Of a DNA stretch of 43,925 nucleotides, positions 33,605-42,843 are shown piece after piece. Under the pieces are notes generated by a model. The model was not told the origin of the DNA, did no database searches, and saw nothing but the letters and a program-made list of their open reading frames with translations. Source of the stretch: CAYMFD01 sp964389475 (GTDB lineage: Bacteria; Bacteroidota; Bacteroidia; Chitinophagales; Saprospiraceae); the NCBI GenBank assembly GCA_964389475.1, contig CAYMFD010000019.1:1-43925 (forward strand), in the 5' to 3' direction. How positions within the stretch are numbered: position 1 is the stretch's first letter; every line of letters begins with the position of its first letter. Made by a program: the position numbers and the translations under genes.

Positions 33605-35088
33605 CTAGGTCTGGATGATCCCTACATTAAACTTTTCGACTGGCGCATTATTAGCCATTTCTATACCTCGGCTGATCATCTGTCGTGTAGACCTAGGGTC
33701 AATGATCGCATCGATCCATAGCCTAGCTGCAGCATAGTATGGACTCGTCTGCTCGGTATACTTGGCTTCGATATNNNNNNNNNNNNNNNNNNNNNNNNNN
33801 NNNNNNNNNNNNNNNNNNNNNNNNNNNNNNNNNNNNNNNNNNNNNNNNNNNNNNNNNNNNNNNNNNNNNNNNNNCTTACCATCTTCGCACCATCTTTAAT
33901 AATACCACCATGCTCTGATCGCTTACCGACCATAAAGCCCGTGACATCGTGCAAAAAGACTAGAGGTATCTTCTTCTGATTACAATTCATGACAAAGCGA
34001 GCGGCCTTATCAGCACTATCGCTGTATATAACGCCACCGAATTGCATCTCGCCAGACTTACTCTTGACGACCTCCCGATTATTGGCCACGATACCGACCG
34101 CCCATCCGTCAATACGGGCATAGGCGCAGAGGATGGTCTTGCCGTAGCCATCTTTGTAGTAGGTTATGCTGTCTTTGTCGACTAGGCGCTTTAATATCTC
34201 TTTGGATTTATACGGCTTGGTAGCATCTGTAGGAAATACGCCAGCGATCGAGGAGATAGGCTCTGATGGCTCTAGCGCCTCGACGCGGTCAAACCCTGCT
34301 GTCTCATTGTGACCAAACTTATCGACTAGGTCTCGGATGGTAGCTAGGCAAGTCTGGTCGTCTGGCATCTTGTAATCGGTCACACCAGATATCTCCGACT
34401 GCGTAGTCGCACCGCCTAGCGTCTCCTTATCAACATCCTCGCCGATCGCTGCCTTGACCAGGTAGGGGCCAGCTAAGAAAATCGACCCGGTCCCCTCTAC
34501 GATCAACGCCTCGTCGCTCATGATGGGCAGGTAGGCACCACCTGCAACACAGCTACCCATGATGGCTGCGATTTGCGGGATACCCATAGCACTCAACTTG
34601 GCATTATTGCGAAACATACGACCAAAGTGTTCCTTATCAGCGAAGATCTGATCTTGCATAGGTAGATAGACCCCCGCACTATCGACGAGATATATTATCG
34701 GGAGGCGATTTTCCATCGCTATTTCTTGTGCACGGAGATTTTTCTTACCCGTTATGGGAAACCAAGCACCAGCCTTAACAGTAGCATCATTGGCCACGAT
34801 CATACACAGTCGACCACTCACACGACCTATGCCAGTCACGACACCACCACCAGGGCAGCCGCCGTGCTCCTCGTACATTCCATATCCAGCGAATGCGCCG
34901 ATCTCGAAGAAGTCCTCCTCGTCGTCTAAGAGTGCCGCCACTCGCTCTCGTGCAGTGAGTTTGCCCTTACTGTGTTGTTTCTCGATACGCTTCTTACCGC
35001 CACCTAGGTGGATCTGAGCCAGCCGTCGCTCTACTTGCCCCCATAGTAGGAGCATGCCGTCTTCGTTCTTATTGTAGTCTATATCCAC
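33605..35088 (-). CDS. acyl-CoA carboxylase carboxyltransferase beta subunit (methylcrotonyl-CoA type), interrupted by gap
   Basis: The N-terminal part (from GTG 35088, MDIDYNKNEDGMLLL) contains GGGKKRIEKQHSKGKLTAR, GGVVTGIGRVSGR, VDSAGVYLPMQDQ and the GSCVAGGAYLP oxyanion motif, then FLHDVTGFMVGKRSEHGG at the gap edge. Left of the gap the true C-terminus reads in another frame: IEAKYTEQTSPYYAAARLW, then IDAIIDPRSTRQMISRG and a stop at 33605. A direct translation through the 100 N ends in meaningless residues. About 75-80 residues are hidden. Family enzymes carboxylate methylcrotonyl-CoA (Leu catabolism) or another acyl-CoA; the biotin subunit is not here. Confidence 0.9.
33775..33874. other. 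assembly gap 3 (100 N)
   Basis: Exactly 100 N within the carboxyltransferase gene. The flanking codons are in different frames, which shows that the true gap length differs from 100 modulo 3; about 230-240 bp is expected from family alignment. Confidence 0.95.
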
Positions 35089-35140
35089 GTATGTGCTTTA
35101 TTATCTGATAGGTGGTGCAATATACTCAGGATCGGAGTTT

Positions 35141-38100
35141 CTACTCTTTAATCGTAGAAAGACCACTCGGAATAGTTATCCGCCCATAGTTGGTGATTGC
35201 ACGATCGTCTAGGCCTTGCATATTGTTCTGAAAGAGGCAATCGAGTAGTTGCAGCTCTCCATAATTGAGAATGGCACCACCATCTACTGGCGCTGATGCA
35301 TCCTCTAGGGTCAGTTGCTCTAGACCGACATTGGTTACTGGATCTATTATCCTGAAAATCCTGTCACTAGCATTACCGTTTAGCGTGGTCGGTGGGCTGG
35401 CATTACCACGTATGTATACATTTTTATCAATATCAATCTGCCCCGTAGTAAGCGTGATAAGCTCAGGATTGAGGCCAGTAGCAAAAGTGATCGTATCTTC
35501 TGGACATACCTGTGAGACGGCCTCTCTTAATGAGCCAGGCCCACTGTCTAAGGCATTCTTGACTACTATGTCCGAAGCGCAGTCTCCCTTAGTAATATAG
35601 AACTGTCCCAGCGATGTTACCGAACTTGGATCGTAAGCTATCTCATTGACAGGGTGAGCAAGCACAGTAGTTGCAAGGTCCACAGCACTACCCCATGACG
35701 TGCCGAACTGCCCGAAGTCTCGCCGATACAGCTCGAACTCTGACACATTGCCAGCCTCTGTTGGGCTTAGTCGACCATAGCCCTCAAAGTACAGCTCATC
35801 CAATGCCGTAAAGCTACTAGCACCGAAGCTGTGCATGACCCAGTAATAGTTACTGCCCTCATCCTGCGATGGAGACACATCTGGCTGTGCATGGAGGCGG
35901 GTAACATAGACATCACCACTAGGTAGACTACCTGAGCCGAAAGTCATACGAACGCCTGTATCATCAAAATCATAGGTGCCAGCACTGGTTACTGTCTTGA
36001 CATCGACCGTACCACTAGCAAAAGGCCCATCGGACATCACCTTGGCAGCGGGTATCGTCATATTGTCTAGCGCGACCTTATCTAGGGCTACGCCGGAGGT
36101 AGGATCATTCCACTGGTAGTAGTGTAAGAGGTTGGGGTCGTCTGTAAGATTCTTGGTCAGGTGCATACCCAATCTTACTTCACTTTCTGTGAGGGCTTTG
36201 TCGTATACCGCCAACTCATCGATGAGCCCTTGGTAGAAGCGACCACCCCACCAGCGATTTTGCCACCCGATAATGAATCGATCAAATTCTAAACTGAGCG
36301 GCGTGACATTGGGGTACGTGTAGCCTACCCCATTGACATAGATTGTNNNNNNNNNNNNNNNNNNNNNNNNNNNNNNNNNNNNNNNNNNNNNNNNNNNNNN
36401 NNNNNNNNNNNNNNNNNNNNNNNNNNNNNNNNNNNNNNNNNNNNNNAGCGGCTTATCTAGTGAGTCCACATACGGCTGGCCATCTATCGTAACAGTGAGC
36501 ACAGCCTGGTAGTCTCCATCCTGTCCGAAAACAACCCTAGGGTCACGACGATTGAGATCATCTACGTACAGTGGCGCAGGCTCGAAAGACCATGCCCAAG
36601 AGGTATTGCTATGGTTGATCGTAGAGAAGTCATCGAACTGGAAGGTATCCCTTGCACACCGCCCATCTGAGGTCGTCGTCGTGGGCTGTATGGCGAATGT
36701 CGTAGGTACATTGATCATGGGCAGGTAGTAGACACCACGGTTCATAGTAGCGATCATCACCTGGCTCTCCTTGTAAAAAGGCTTGATGTGCCGGATGCGT
36801 AGATTAGCGGGTAGGCCATCGACGATCATCTGCCAGTCCGTCGTGTCACTACGATGAAAGACGCCATGATAAGACGTCAGGTAGACATCACCATCCGTAC
36901 CTGATATGGCGATCATATCGGTAATATCCTCTCCATCTAGTATCGAGCTAGTCCCATGATAGTTCGTCCATGTTGTACCTCCATCCTCGGTCTTCCACAC
37001 CTTGTCATTGTCATTATCCTCCTCTTGAAAGGAAAGATAAAGAATGTCCTCATCGGTGTGGTCTACACTGATAAACACGCCTTCGTTATCCGTACCGGCA
37101 ATAGTTGGTAGCCCTGTCATAGCTGCAAAGTTCTCACCAGCGTCGGTAGACTTGTACAAGGCGTAGTCACCATTATCCATAAACTCCGCCACATACATAA
37201 CCATGGGGTTAGCCTTGGGGATTTCGATCTTGGTAATCTTACCGTTTGGTCGACCGACCATCTTTGCATCCCACGTTACCCCAAAATCTTGTGAAAGGTA
37301 GAGCACATTATCCTGACCAGCCCAGTGTATATTGTAACCGTACGGGCTGTACTCGATCTCACTCTCTTCTCTAGTCCTGAAGAGAAAAAGGTCTGCATTA
37401 GGCAGTAAATTGTAGCTAAAACTCTCCTCTGTATCAGAAATATTATCCGGTAGCGAACGACCATTGACGGAGCCATATCCTTTTGAGATGATCTTATCTG
37501 GGTATGGATGCTTGAGGGCTGAGAACTCTGGCTCTGCACCGCCATAAAACCTAAATACCCCGGGGCCATAGGTATCGGTTCGACCAACCGTACCATTGTG
37601 ATAAAGGGTACCCACTTGTGCATTACGATTCCACCCTTGGTCAAAGGACCAGAACTCTGCCGCATTGATGCCGTTGCTTTTAAAGTCAAACGACAACAGG
37701 TCTTGGCCGAGTTTGACGATACCCCCGTCATTGACCACCCAGTAGTCGCTACCGTTAAATAAGGCCTCTTGTAGGTCAGAGTGTCCTGCCACTCCCCAGT
37801 CTACTAGTACACCGCTGCTAAAGCCGTCGTAGGTCAACCACCTGCCTTGAGTACCTAGCAATACAGTATCAGGGTTGCCATCGACCATCTCAATATCCCA
37901 GTCATAGTACCCCTGACCGCGGTTGATGATAGAGGTACCACTACCAGCGCTACGCGTAAATACCTGCCCAGGTGTCACGACCTCCGTCCAACTAAGACCA
38001 GCATTGGTACTCTTCCTGACCTTAGCACCGTCCTTAGGTACAGAGAGATGATTGTAAGCAGCCCCAGTGAAGGTGTAGATGATATCTGGGTGATCATCAG

Positions 38101-39118
38101 AGACGGTCATACGGCCACCTGAGTTACCATCCGACGGGAGATCTGACCAGCCGGTCGTTACCTGTGTAAACGTAAGCCCTCCATTCGTAGACCTGTAAAA
38201 GTCAGTAACACTGGTTGTGGGATTATCCACTAGAGCAAACACCACCTGTGAGTCGTCCGTCTTAAACTTGAGGTCAAAATACCTCGTCGTACTGATCGTA
38301 GACCACGTCGTACCACCATTGGTCGTCCTCAGCAGTCCCTCCGAACCACCTGCCAGGATGATGTTAGGATTAGTCGGGTTGATAATGATGGTCGAGGCAG
38401 CAAAATTCCAATTGTAGTAAAGTGATGTCCACGTCGTGCCACCATCTGTTGTCCTCCAGATATCATGCTGCGTACCTAGGTAGACGATGTCAGGATTACT
38501 AGGGTGTATCTCTAGCTCCATCGGCCCACCGAAGAAAAGGTCTTCATTGACAGAGGTCCAGTTATCACCACTGTCCGTACTCTTAAACACGTAGTCCGTT
38601 TCTGATCCGCAATAGAGAATATGAGGGTGAGATTTAGACTGGTCTATAGCGTAGATATTGCTCTGAGCATTGGTACGGCCCAGGGTCTGTGGAATCCACG
38701 AAGGACCGATCGGCTGCCATGCTGGCGCTTGACTATTTCGGCGTAGTTGCTGATACTTTTCACGCTTGCCTGACCACGCTTTCTGGCGATCTAGTAAGTA
38801 TCGCTCGCTTACTAGCTTACCGTCATCCTGGACCAGTCCATTACCGACAATGTAGGCATTGTAGTGCTTATAGTTACGGGTATGATCATCATAGACCTCA
38901 GGATTATTACGTCTCCAGTCAGAGAATGCCATGCGAATCTCCTGGTAGTTTTCAGGATCAGTATAGAGTAGTCTGGCCCAGTCTGGAGTGGTGTCATCTA
39001 CATCGACAGAGGTAAATGGCAGCTCGGCCCTAAAAACAGATGCTCCTACTCGCTCCACCTGTGCTTTGCAGAAGAGTGCTATTGATAAGATAGCAAGTAT
39101 TACAATTTGTCGTTTCAT
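35141..39118 (-). CDS. giant secreted BNR/LamG/beta-helix protein, interrupted by gap
   Basis: About 1325 residues are represented. Signal peptide MKRQIVILAILSIALFCKAQ, then many BNR/sortilin-like propeller units (for example YVFKSTDSGDNWTSVNEDL, IWRTTDGGTTWTSLYYN, LLRTTNGGTTWSTIS), a PKD-like Ig domain (about 850-910), the gap, a LamG/concanavalin-like domain (FIIGWQNRWWGGRFYQG, LIDELAVYDKAL), and right-handed beta-helix repeats (NALDSGPGSLREAVSQ, YIRGNASPPTTLNGNASD) to the stop. No T9SS CTD is recognisable at the end, unlike the other large protein in the window. A surface-exposed binding protein is likely; no enzyme motif is seen. Confidence 0.75.
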   Translation of the reverse strand: MKRQIVILAILSIALFCKAQVERVGASVFRAELPFTSVDVDDTTPDWARLLYTDPENYQEIRMAFSDWRRNNPEVYDDHTRNYKHYNAYIVGNGLVQDDGKLVSERYLLDRQKAWSGKREKYQQLRRNSQAPAWQPIGPSWIPQTLGRTNAQSNIYAIDQSKSHPHILYCGSETDYVFKSTDSGDNWTSVNEDLFFGGPMELEIHPSNPDIVYLGTQHDIWRTTDGGTTWTSLYYNWNFAASTIIINPTNPNIILAGGSEGLLRTTNGGTTWSTISTTRYFDLKFKTDDSQVVFALVDNPTTSVTDFYRSTNGGLTFTQVTTGWSDLPSDGNSGGRMTVSDDHPDIIYTFTGAAYNHLSVPKDGAKVRKSTNAGLSWTEVVTPGQVFTRSAGSGTSIINRGQGYYDWDIEMVDGNPDTVLLGTQGRWLTYDGFSSGVLVDWGVAGHSDLQEALFNGSDYWVVNDGGIVKLGQDLLSFDFKSNGINAAEFWSFDQGWNRNAQVGTLYHNGTVGRTDTYGPGVFRFYGGAEPEFSALKHPYPDKIISKGYGSVNGRSLPDNISDTEESFSYNLLPNADLFLFRTREESEIEYSPYGYNIHWAGQDNVLYLSQDFGVTWDAKMVGRPNGKITKIEIPKANPMVMYVAEFMDNGDYALYKSTDAGENFAAMTGLPTIAGTDNEGVFISVDHTDEDILYLSFQEEDNDNDKVWKTEDGGTTWTNYHGTSSILDGEDITDMIAISGTDGDVYLTSYHGVFHRSDTTDWQMIVDGLPANLRIRHIKPFYKESQVMIATMNRGVYYLPMINVPTTFAIQPTTTTSDGRCARDTFQFDDFSTINHSNTSWAWSFEPAPLYVDDLNRRDPRVVFGQDGDYQAVLTVTIDGQPYVDSLDKPXXXXXXXXXXXXXXXXXXXXXXXXXXXXXXXXXXTIYVNGVGYTYPNVTPLSLEFDRFIIGWQNRWWGGRFYQGLIDELAVYDKALTESEVRLGMHLTKNLTDDPNLLHYYQWNDPTSGVALDKVALDNMTIPAAKVMSDGPFASGTVDVKTVTSAGTYDFDDTGVRMTFGSGSLPSGDVYVTRLHAQPDVSPSQDEGSNYYWVMHSFGASSFTALDELYFEGYGRLSPTEAGNVSEFELYRRDFGQFGTSWGSAVDLATTVLAHPVNEIAYDPSSVTSLGQFYITKGDCASDIVVKNALDSGPGSLREAVSQVCPEDTITFATGLNPELITLTTGQIDIDKNVYIRGNASPPTTLNGNASDRIFRIIDPVTNVGLEQLTLEDASAPVDGGAILNYGELQLLDCLFQNNMQGLDDRAITNYGRITIPSGLSTIKE
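36347..36446. other. assembly gap 4 (100 N)
   Basis: Exactly 100 N between the PKD-like and LamG-like parts of the giant secreted protein. The frames on both sides happen to agree, so the frame does not reveal the missing length; the LamG N-terminal half is absent. Confidence 0.95.
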
Positions 39119-39305
39119 AGGGTGTATTGAAAAACAAAATAGCGCTGATCAGTGCGGATATTCTCGTCCTTTACGAAGATAGTAAAGATTAGAGCACTCG
39201 CACATCCTAGTATCTTACAACGTAATACCTTTACCGAACCCTTAAAGTATGTGTGAGCATTCACAAATAAGATACTACGTCGTTTAGAAAACAAAAGACA
39301 TCATT

Positions 39306-39632
39306 ATGAGACACTTACTATTACTAGCATTAGCAATTACTGTTGCCTCTTGCAACGATGACATCGAGACGCCAGATTGCATACTAGACTACTCGGATGA
39401 GTTTGCGACGCGAGCTTGTCCTGGATCTGGCGACCTGACGATCTGGAATTTTGACGGTGAAAACGTTTTCTGCTTTGCCGAAGGCGAATGCTTAGACAGT
39501 CCAGCAGCAGAGATCTATGACGACAACTGTAGGCTACTCTGCATCTTGGGTGGTGCTGATGGCGAGAATTTTTGCCAAGGACTTGAGTGGGCTACCAATG
39601 CGAGTCTACAGGAGACTGTACTCGAGTATTGA
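39306..39632 (+). CDS. small Cys-rich lipoprotein
   Basis: A 108-aa lipoprotein with Cys16 in VASCNDD as the lipidation site and acidic residues following. The mature part has seven cysteines in a spaced pattern (PDCILDY, RACPGSG, VFCFAEGEC, NCRLLCILGG, ENFCQGLEW), suggesting a disulfide-stabilised fold. I do not recognise a family with certainty; similar short surface lipoproteins are common in Bacteroidota. Stop lies 6 bp from the stop of the convergent isomerase-like gene. Confidence 0.65.
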   Translation: MRHLLLLALAITVASCNDDIETPDCILDYSDEFATRACPGSGDLTIWNFDGENVFCFAEGECLDSPAAEIYDDNCRLLCILGGADGENFCQGLEWATNASLQETVLEY

Positions 39633-39638
39633 ACTGAC

Positions 39639-40520
39639 CTAGACGCTACATATCTCAACGGCCTGACGTAACTGGCCGATCTTATCCTCGTTAGACTCGC
39701 CTGTGGGTATAAACTCCTGGCCGATGTAACCACGATAACCTGTATCACGGATCGCCTCCATGACGAAGGAGTAGTTAAGCTCTTGCGTATCATCGATATG
39801 GTGCCTACCTGGAACGCCTGCTGTGTGGTAGTGGCTGATATAGTCGCTGTATTGTCGTATCGTAGCCACAACATTGCCCTCCATAATCTGGGCATGATAG
39901 ATATCGTAGAGGATCTTAAAATGGTCACTATTTAGACGGTCACATAGGTTGACACCCCACTGCATATGGTCAAACTGGTGGTCTGGGTGGTCTACCTTAC
40001 TATTGAGGTATTCGATAGATATGGTGATGTCATGGTCTGCTGCGATAGGCAGTACTTTGGCCATTAGCTTGGCGGTATGCTCTAGGTTATCTGCACTAGA
40101 TCGGCCTTGCCGTTGACCAGATAAGGCGATGAGATTGTGTACACCGGCATTCGCAGCCGTCGGTATGAGATCGGTGTAATACTTCAGGAGGCCGTCATGG
40201 TTAGTGGGATTACAAGCGAAATCATCAAGTGTAACTCCCTCCGGGTAGGTATCCCAACCCATAGCGCTGGTAAGACCATACTCCTTCATCACTACCCACT
40301 CGGCTGGGCCCGTAAGTTCTATACTCTCTAGGCCTATATCAACGGCAGCCTCGCATAACTCCCGGATAGACAGAAAACCGTAACACCACCGCGATACAGA
40401 GTGCTTAAAGACAGGTGGACTACCGCTATGTCGTAAGTCCTTAGCAGCCGATAACAAGGGCTGTAAAGCAAGAGCTCCAGTGCTGGCAACCCCATGGATA
40501 AGTACATCTCTCCTTTTCAT
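39639..40520 (-). CDS. hydroxypyruvate isomerase-like TIM-barrel protein (exported)
   Basis: A 293-aa xylose-isomerase-like TIM barrel. An N-terminal MKRRDVLIHGVASTGALALQP resembles a Tat or Sec signal, as is usual for the Bacteroidota branch. Barrel motifs: GLESIELTGPAEW, ALSGQRQG, ISIEYLNSKVDHPDHQFD, KILYDIYHAQIMEGN and HYHTAGVPGRHHIDDTQELNY, with the Glu/Asp/His metal ligands of Hyi-like enzymes. The real substrate is unknown; the family name only indicates a sugar isomerase or epimerase. Confidence 0.83.
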   Translation of the reverse strand: MKRRDVLIHGVASTGALALQPLLSAAKDLRHSGSPPVFKHSVSRWCYGFLSIRELCEAAVDIGLESIELTGPAEWVVMKEYGLTSAMGWDTYPEGVTLDDFACNPTNHDGLLKYYTDLIPTAANAGVHNLIALSGQRQGRSSADNLEHTAKLMAKVLPIAADHDITISIEYLNSKVDHPDHQFDHMQWGVNLCDRLNSDHFKILYDIYHAQIMEGNVVATIRQYSDYISHYHTAGVPGRHHIDDTQELNYSFVMEAIRDTGYRGYIGQEFIPTGESNEDKIGQLRQAVEICSV

Positions 40521-40587
40521 AACTATGCGATAATCTTAGACAACTTGCAGCAAGGTACTGATAGTTAACTTGGTCTGCAATTTACCC

Positions 40588-42249
40588 TCAATACGCCTGA
40601 TCATGCACCATGGCAATGGCTCTACCTGATGGATCATTCTGATTCTTAAAGGATGCATCCCACTCTAGCGCCACTGGCGAACTGCAGGCAATCGACGGTA
40701 CAGACGGTACAGTAGATGCCGCAGCCTCTGACGGGAAGTGCGACTCAAAAATCGATCGGTAATAGTACTCCTCCTTCGTTTGTGGTGTATTGATCCCAAA
40801 TCGGTAGCTGGCTTGAGCCATCTGAGTATCTGTGACGATGACCTCTACCAGCTGTTTGAGCGAATCTATCCACGAATAGCCCACCCCATCAGAGAATTGC
40901 TCTTTTTGCCGCCAGGCGACCTCAGCAGGCAAGTAGTCAGCAAAAGCTTCTCGCAGTATATGCTTTTCGATCTTGCCATTACCACACATCTTGTCAGTAG
41001 GATTGATCTGCATAGCGATATCCAAGAATTCTTTGTCTAGAAACGGTATACGTCCCTCTACACCCCATGCCGCTAATGACTTATTGGCCCGGAGGTTATC
41101 GTAAAGGTGGAGTTTAGATAATTTACGGACCGTCTCATCATGAAAAGCCTCTGCATCAGGCGCTTTATGAAAGTACAGATAGCCACCAAAAATCTCATCA
41201 CTACCCTCGCCAGAGAGCACCATCTTGATACCCATCGACTTAATGACCCGAGCAAGTAGGTACATCGGTGTCGATGCCCTGATGGTCGTAATGTCGTATG
41301 TCTCTAGTTGGTAGATCACGTCACGGATGGCATCTAGACCTTCCTGTACGGTAAAGTGTACCTCGTGGTGGACCGTGTCGATATGGTCTGCGACTCGCTT
41401 AGCCGCCGCTAGGTCTGGTGCACCTTCTAGCCCTATCGCAAAAGAATGCAGCTGAGGATACCAGGCAGCCTCATTAGCCCCTCCCTCTACCCTCACGCTT
41501 GCGTACTCTTTAGCTATGGCACTTATGATAGAAGAGTCTAGACCTCCAGAGAGCAGCACACCGTAAGGCACATCGCACATCATCTGGCGCTTGACGGCCT
41601 CCTTTAAGCCGTCTCGTAAAGCGCTGATATCAGTATGATTGTCGGCCACTTGATCGTAGCTATCCCATGATGGCTGATACCAGGTGGTGTAGTCGTCTGT
41701 CTTGCTATCGTAAAACGTACCAGGCTCAAATGTATCAATCTGTTGGCATACTCCCTCCAGTGCCTTGAGTTCGCTAGCCAAGTAGTACTGGCCCATGTGG
41801 TCGCGGCCATAATAAAGCGGTATGATGCCTAGGTGATCACGGGCTACCATGTATCGATCTTGATCAGCGTCATAAAGGGTAAAGGCGAATATACCGTTGA
41901 GTTGATCTAGAAAATTGACGCCATATCGGTCGTACAGTGCTAGGATAACCTCGCAATCTGATGCCGTCTCGAAAGGATAATCGGGGAAGTCTAAGCGTAG
42001 GGATTGATGATTATATATCTCTCCATTAACCGCCAACACCAACTTTCCGCCTCGACCATAGAGTGGCTGCTGGCCAGATGCAGGATCAACAATGGCTAGT
42101 CGCTCGTGCACCATGATAGCCCGATCGCTAGCGTAAACCCCTGACCAATCTGGACCGCGGTGACGGATCTTGGCTGCCATTTGCAAGGCCTTGGTACGTA
42201 CTACATCCCGAGGCTCCGATACTTCAAATACTGAAACTATACCACACAT
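40588..42249 (-). CDS. asnB: asparagine synthase B (glutamine-hydrolysing)
   Basis: A 553-aa class II glutamine amidotransferase. The start is fixed at ATG 42249 because MCGIVSVF supplies the N-terminal nucleophile Cys; the upstream TTG at 42282 would hide it. The glutaminase domain has RHRGPDWSG and VNGEIYNHQSL; the synthetase domain has the PP-loop LLSGGLDSSIISA, followed by SGEGSDEIFGGYLYF and VEGRIPFLDKEFLD. It makes asparagine from aspartate, ATP and glutamine. A divergent Lrp/AsnC regulator lies 78 bp away and may control it. Confidence 0.95.
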   Translation of the reverse strand: MCGIVSVFEVSEPRDVVRTKALQMAAKIRHRGPDWSGVYASDRAIMVHERLAIVDPASGQQPLYGRGGKLVLAVNGEIYNHQSLRLDFPDYPFETASDCEVILALYDRYGVNFLDQLNGIFAFTLYDADQDRYMVARDHLGIIPLYYGRDHMGQYYLASELKALEGVCQQIDTFEPGTFYDSKTDDYTTWYQPSWDSYDQVADNHTDISALRDGLKEAVKRQMMCDVPYGVLLSGGLDSSIISAIAKEYASVRVEGGANEAAWYPQLHSFAIGLEGAPDLAAAKRVADHIDTVHHEVHFTVQEGLDAIRDVIYQLETYDITTIRASTPMYLLARVIKSMGIKMVLSGEGSDEIFGGYLYFHKAPDAEAFHDETVRKLSKLHLYDNLRANKSLAAWGVEGRIPFLDKEFLDIAMQINPTDKMCGNGKIEKHILREAFADYLPAEVAWRQKEQFSDGVGYSWIDSLKQLVEVIVTDTQMAQASYRFGINTPQTKEEYYYRSIFESHFPSEAAASTVPSVPSIACSSPVALEWDASFKNQNDPSGRAIAMVHDQAY

Positions 42250-42279
42250 TTTCTTTACTTTATGAATTACAATAAGATG

Positions 42280-42287
42280 CAAACATA
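42280..42287 (-). promoter_or_regulatory. -7 promoter element of asnB
   Basis: TATGTTTG on the minus strand is a perfect TAnnTTTG, 30 nt upstream of the asnB ATG. The surrounding AT-rich 78-bp divergent region would suit binding by an Lrp/AsnC protein. Confidence 0.55.
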
Positions 42288-42294
42288 ATTTAAT

Positions 42295-42302
42295 TAACTT
42301 TA
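42295..42302 (+). promoter_or_regulatory. candidate -7 element of the Lrp/AsnC gene
   Basis: TAACTTTA matches TAnnTTTG at 7 of 8 bases, 25 nt before the ATG at 42328. It is back-to-back with the asnB element, so one bound regulator could control both. Confidence 0.35.
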
Positions 42303-42327
42303 CACTTCCTAATAATTCAATAAATAA

Positions 42328-42777
42328 ATGAGAGACAGCACTGACATTAAGATTCTGAACTGCCTACTTAGGAATAGTAGGTCGACGACGACAAGTATAG
42401 CCAAGGAAGCAGGCATCAGCAATGTTGCCACGCAACAAAGGATCAATAAAATGGAGACAGCACAAGTAATCAAAGGCTATACGACCAACCTTGACTACTT
42501 GAGGCTAGGTTATCGTACGATCGCCTACCTTGGTATTTTTTTAGAAAAAGCAAAGCACTACCGGGACGTGATAGCTACACTAGAAGCTGTGCCAGAAATC
42601 TTGGAAGCCCACTTTACCACAGGCAACTACTCGATCTTTGCCAAGGTAGTCGCTAAGGACAACGAAGACCTCATGCGCATACTCAGCAGCGATGTACAAC
42701 CTATAGAAGGAATAGCTAGAACAGAGACGTTTATATCACTGCAAGAAGGGATCAACAAACCAATGTACATCCGATAA
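42328..42777 (+). CDS. Lrp/AsnC family transcriptional regulator
   Basis: A 149-aa regulator with the two family parts: an N-terminal winged HTH (DIKILNCLLRNSRSTTTSIAKEAG, split near residue 20, then RINKMETAQVIKGYT) and a C-terminal RAM/AsnC ligand-sensing domain (IAYLGIFLEKAKHYRDV, EAHFTTGNYSIFAKV, GIARTETFISL). It is transcribed divergently from asnB, from which it is separated by 78 bp, so asparagine or another amino acid is the expected effector, as with AsnC-asnA in enterobacteria. The ilvE gene that follows in the opposite direction also concerns amino acids. Confidence 0.92.
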   Translation: MRDSTDIKILNCLLRNSRSTTTSIAKEAGISNVATQQRINKMETAQVIKGYTTNLDYLRLGYRTIAYLGIFLEKAKHYRDVIATLEAVPEILEAHFTTGNYSIFAKVVAKDNEDLMRILSSDVQPIEGIARTETFISLQEGINKPMYIR

Positions 42778-42843
42778 AACCAAGTCACACTGGCAATACG
42801 GCGTACATCCGTAAACCAGCAGGTACAGTCGTATGAGTTCTTA

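Noticed and set aside
33676..33774. Carboxyltransferase C-terminus in the frame continuing through the Ns
   Set aside because: The residues are meaningless, while the alternative frame gives the conserved family C-terminus ending at 33605.
42250..42282. TTG start of asnB at 42282
   Set aside because: The catalytic Cys must follow the initiator Met, which fixes the start at 42249.
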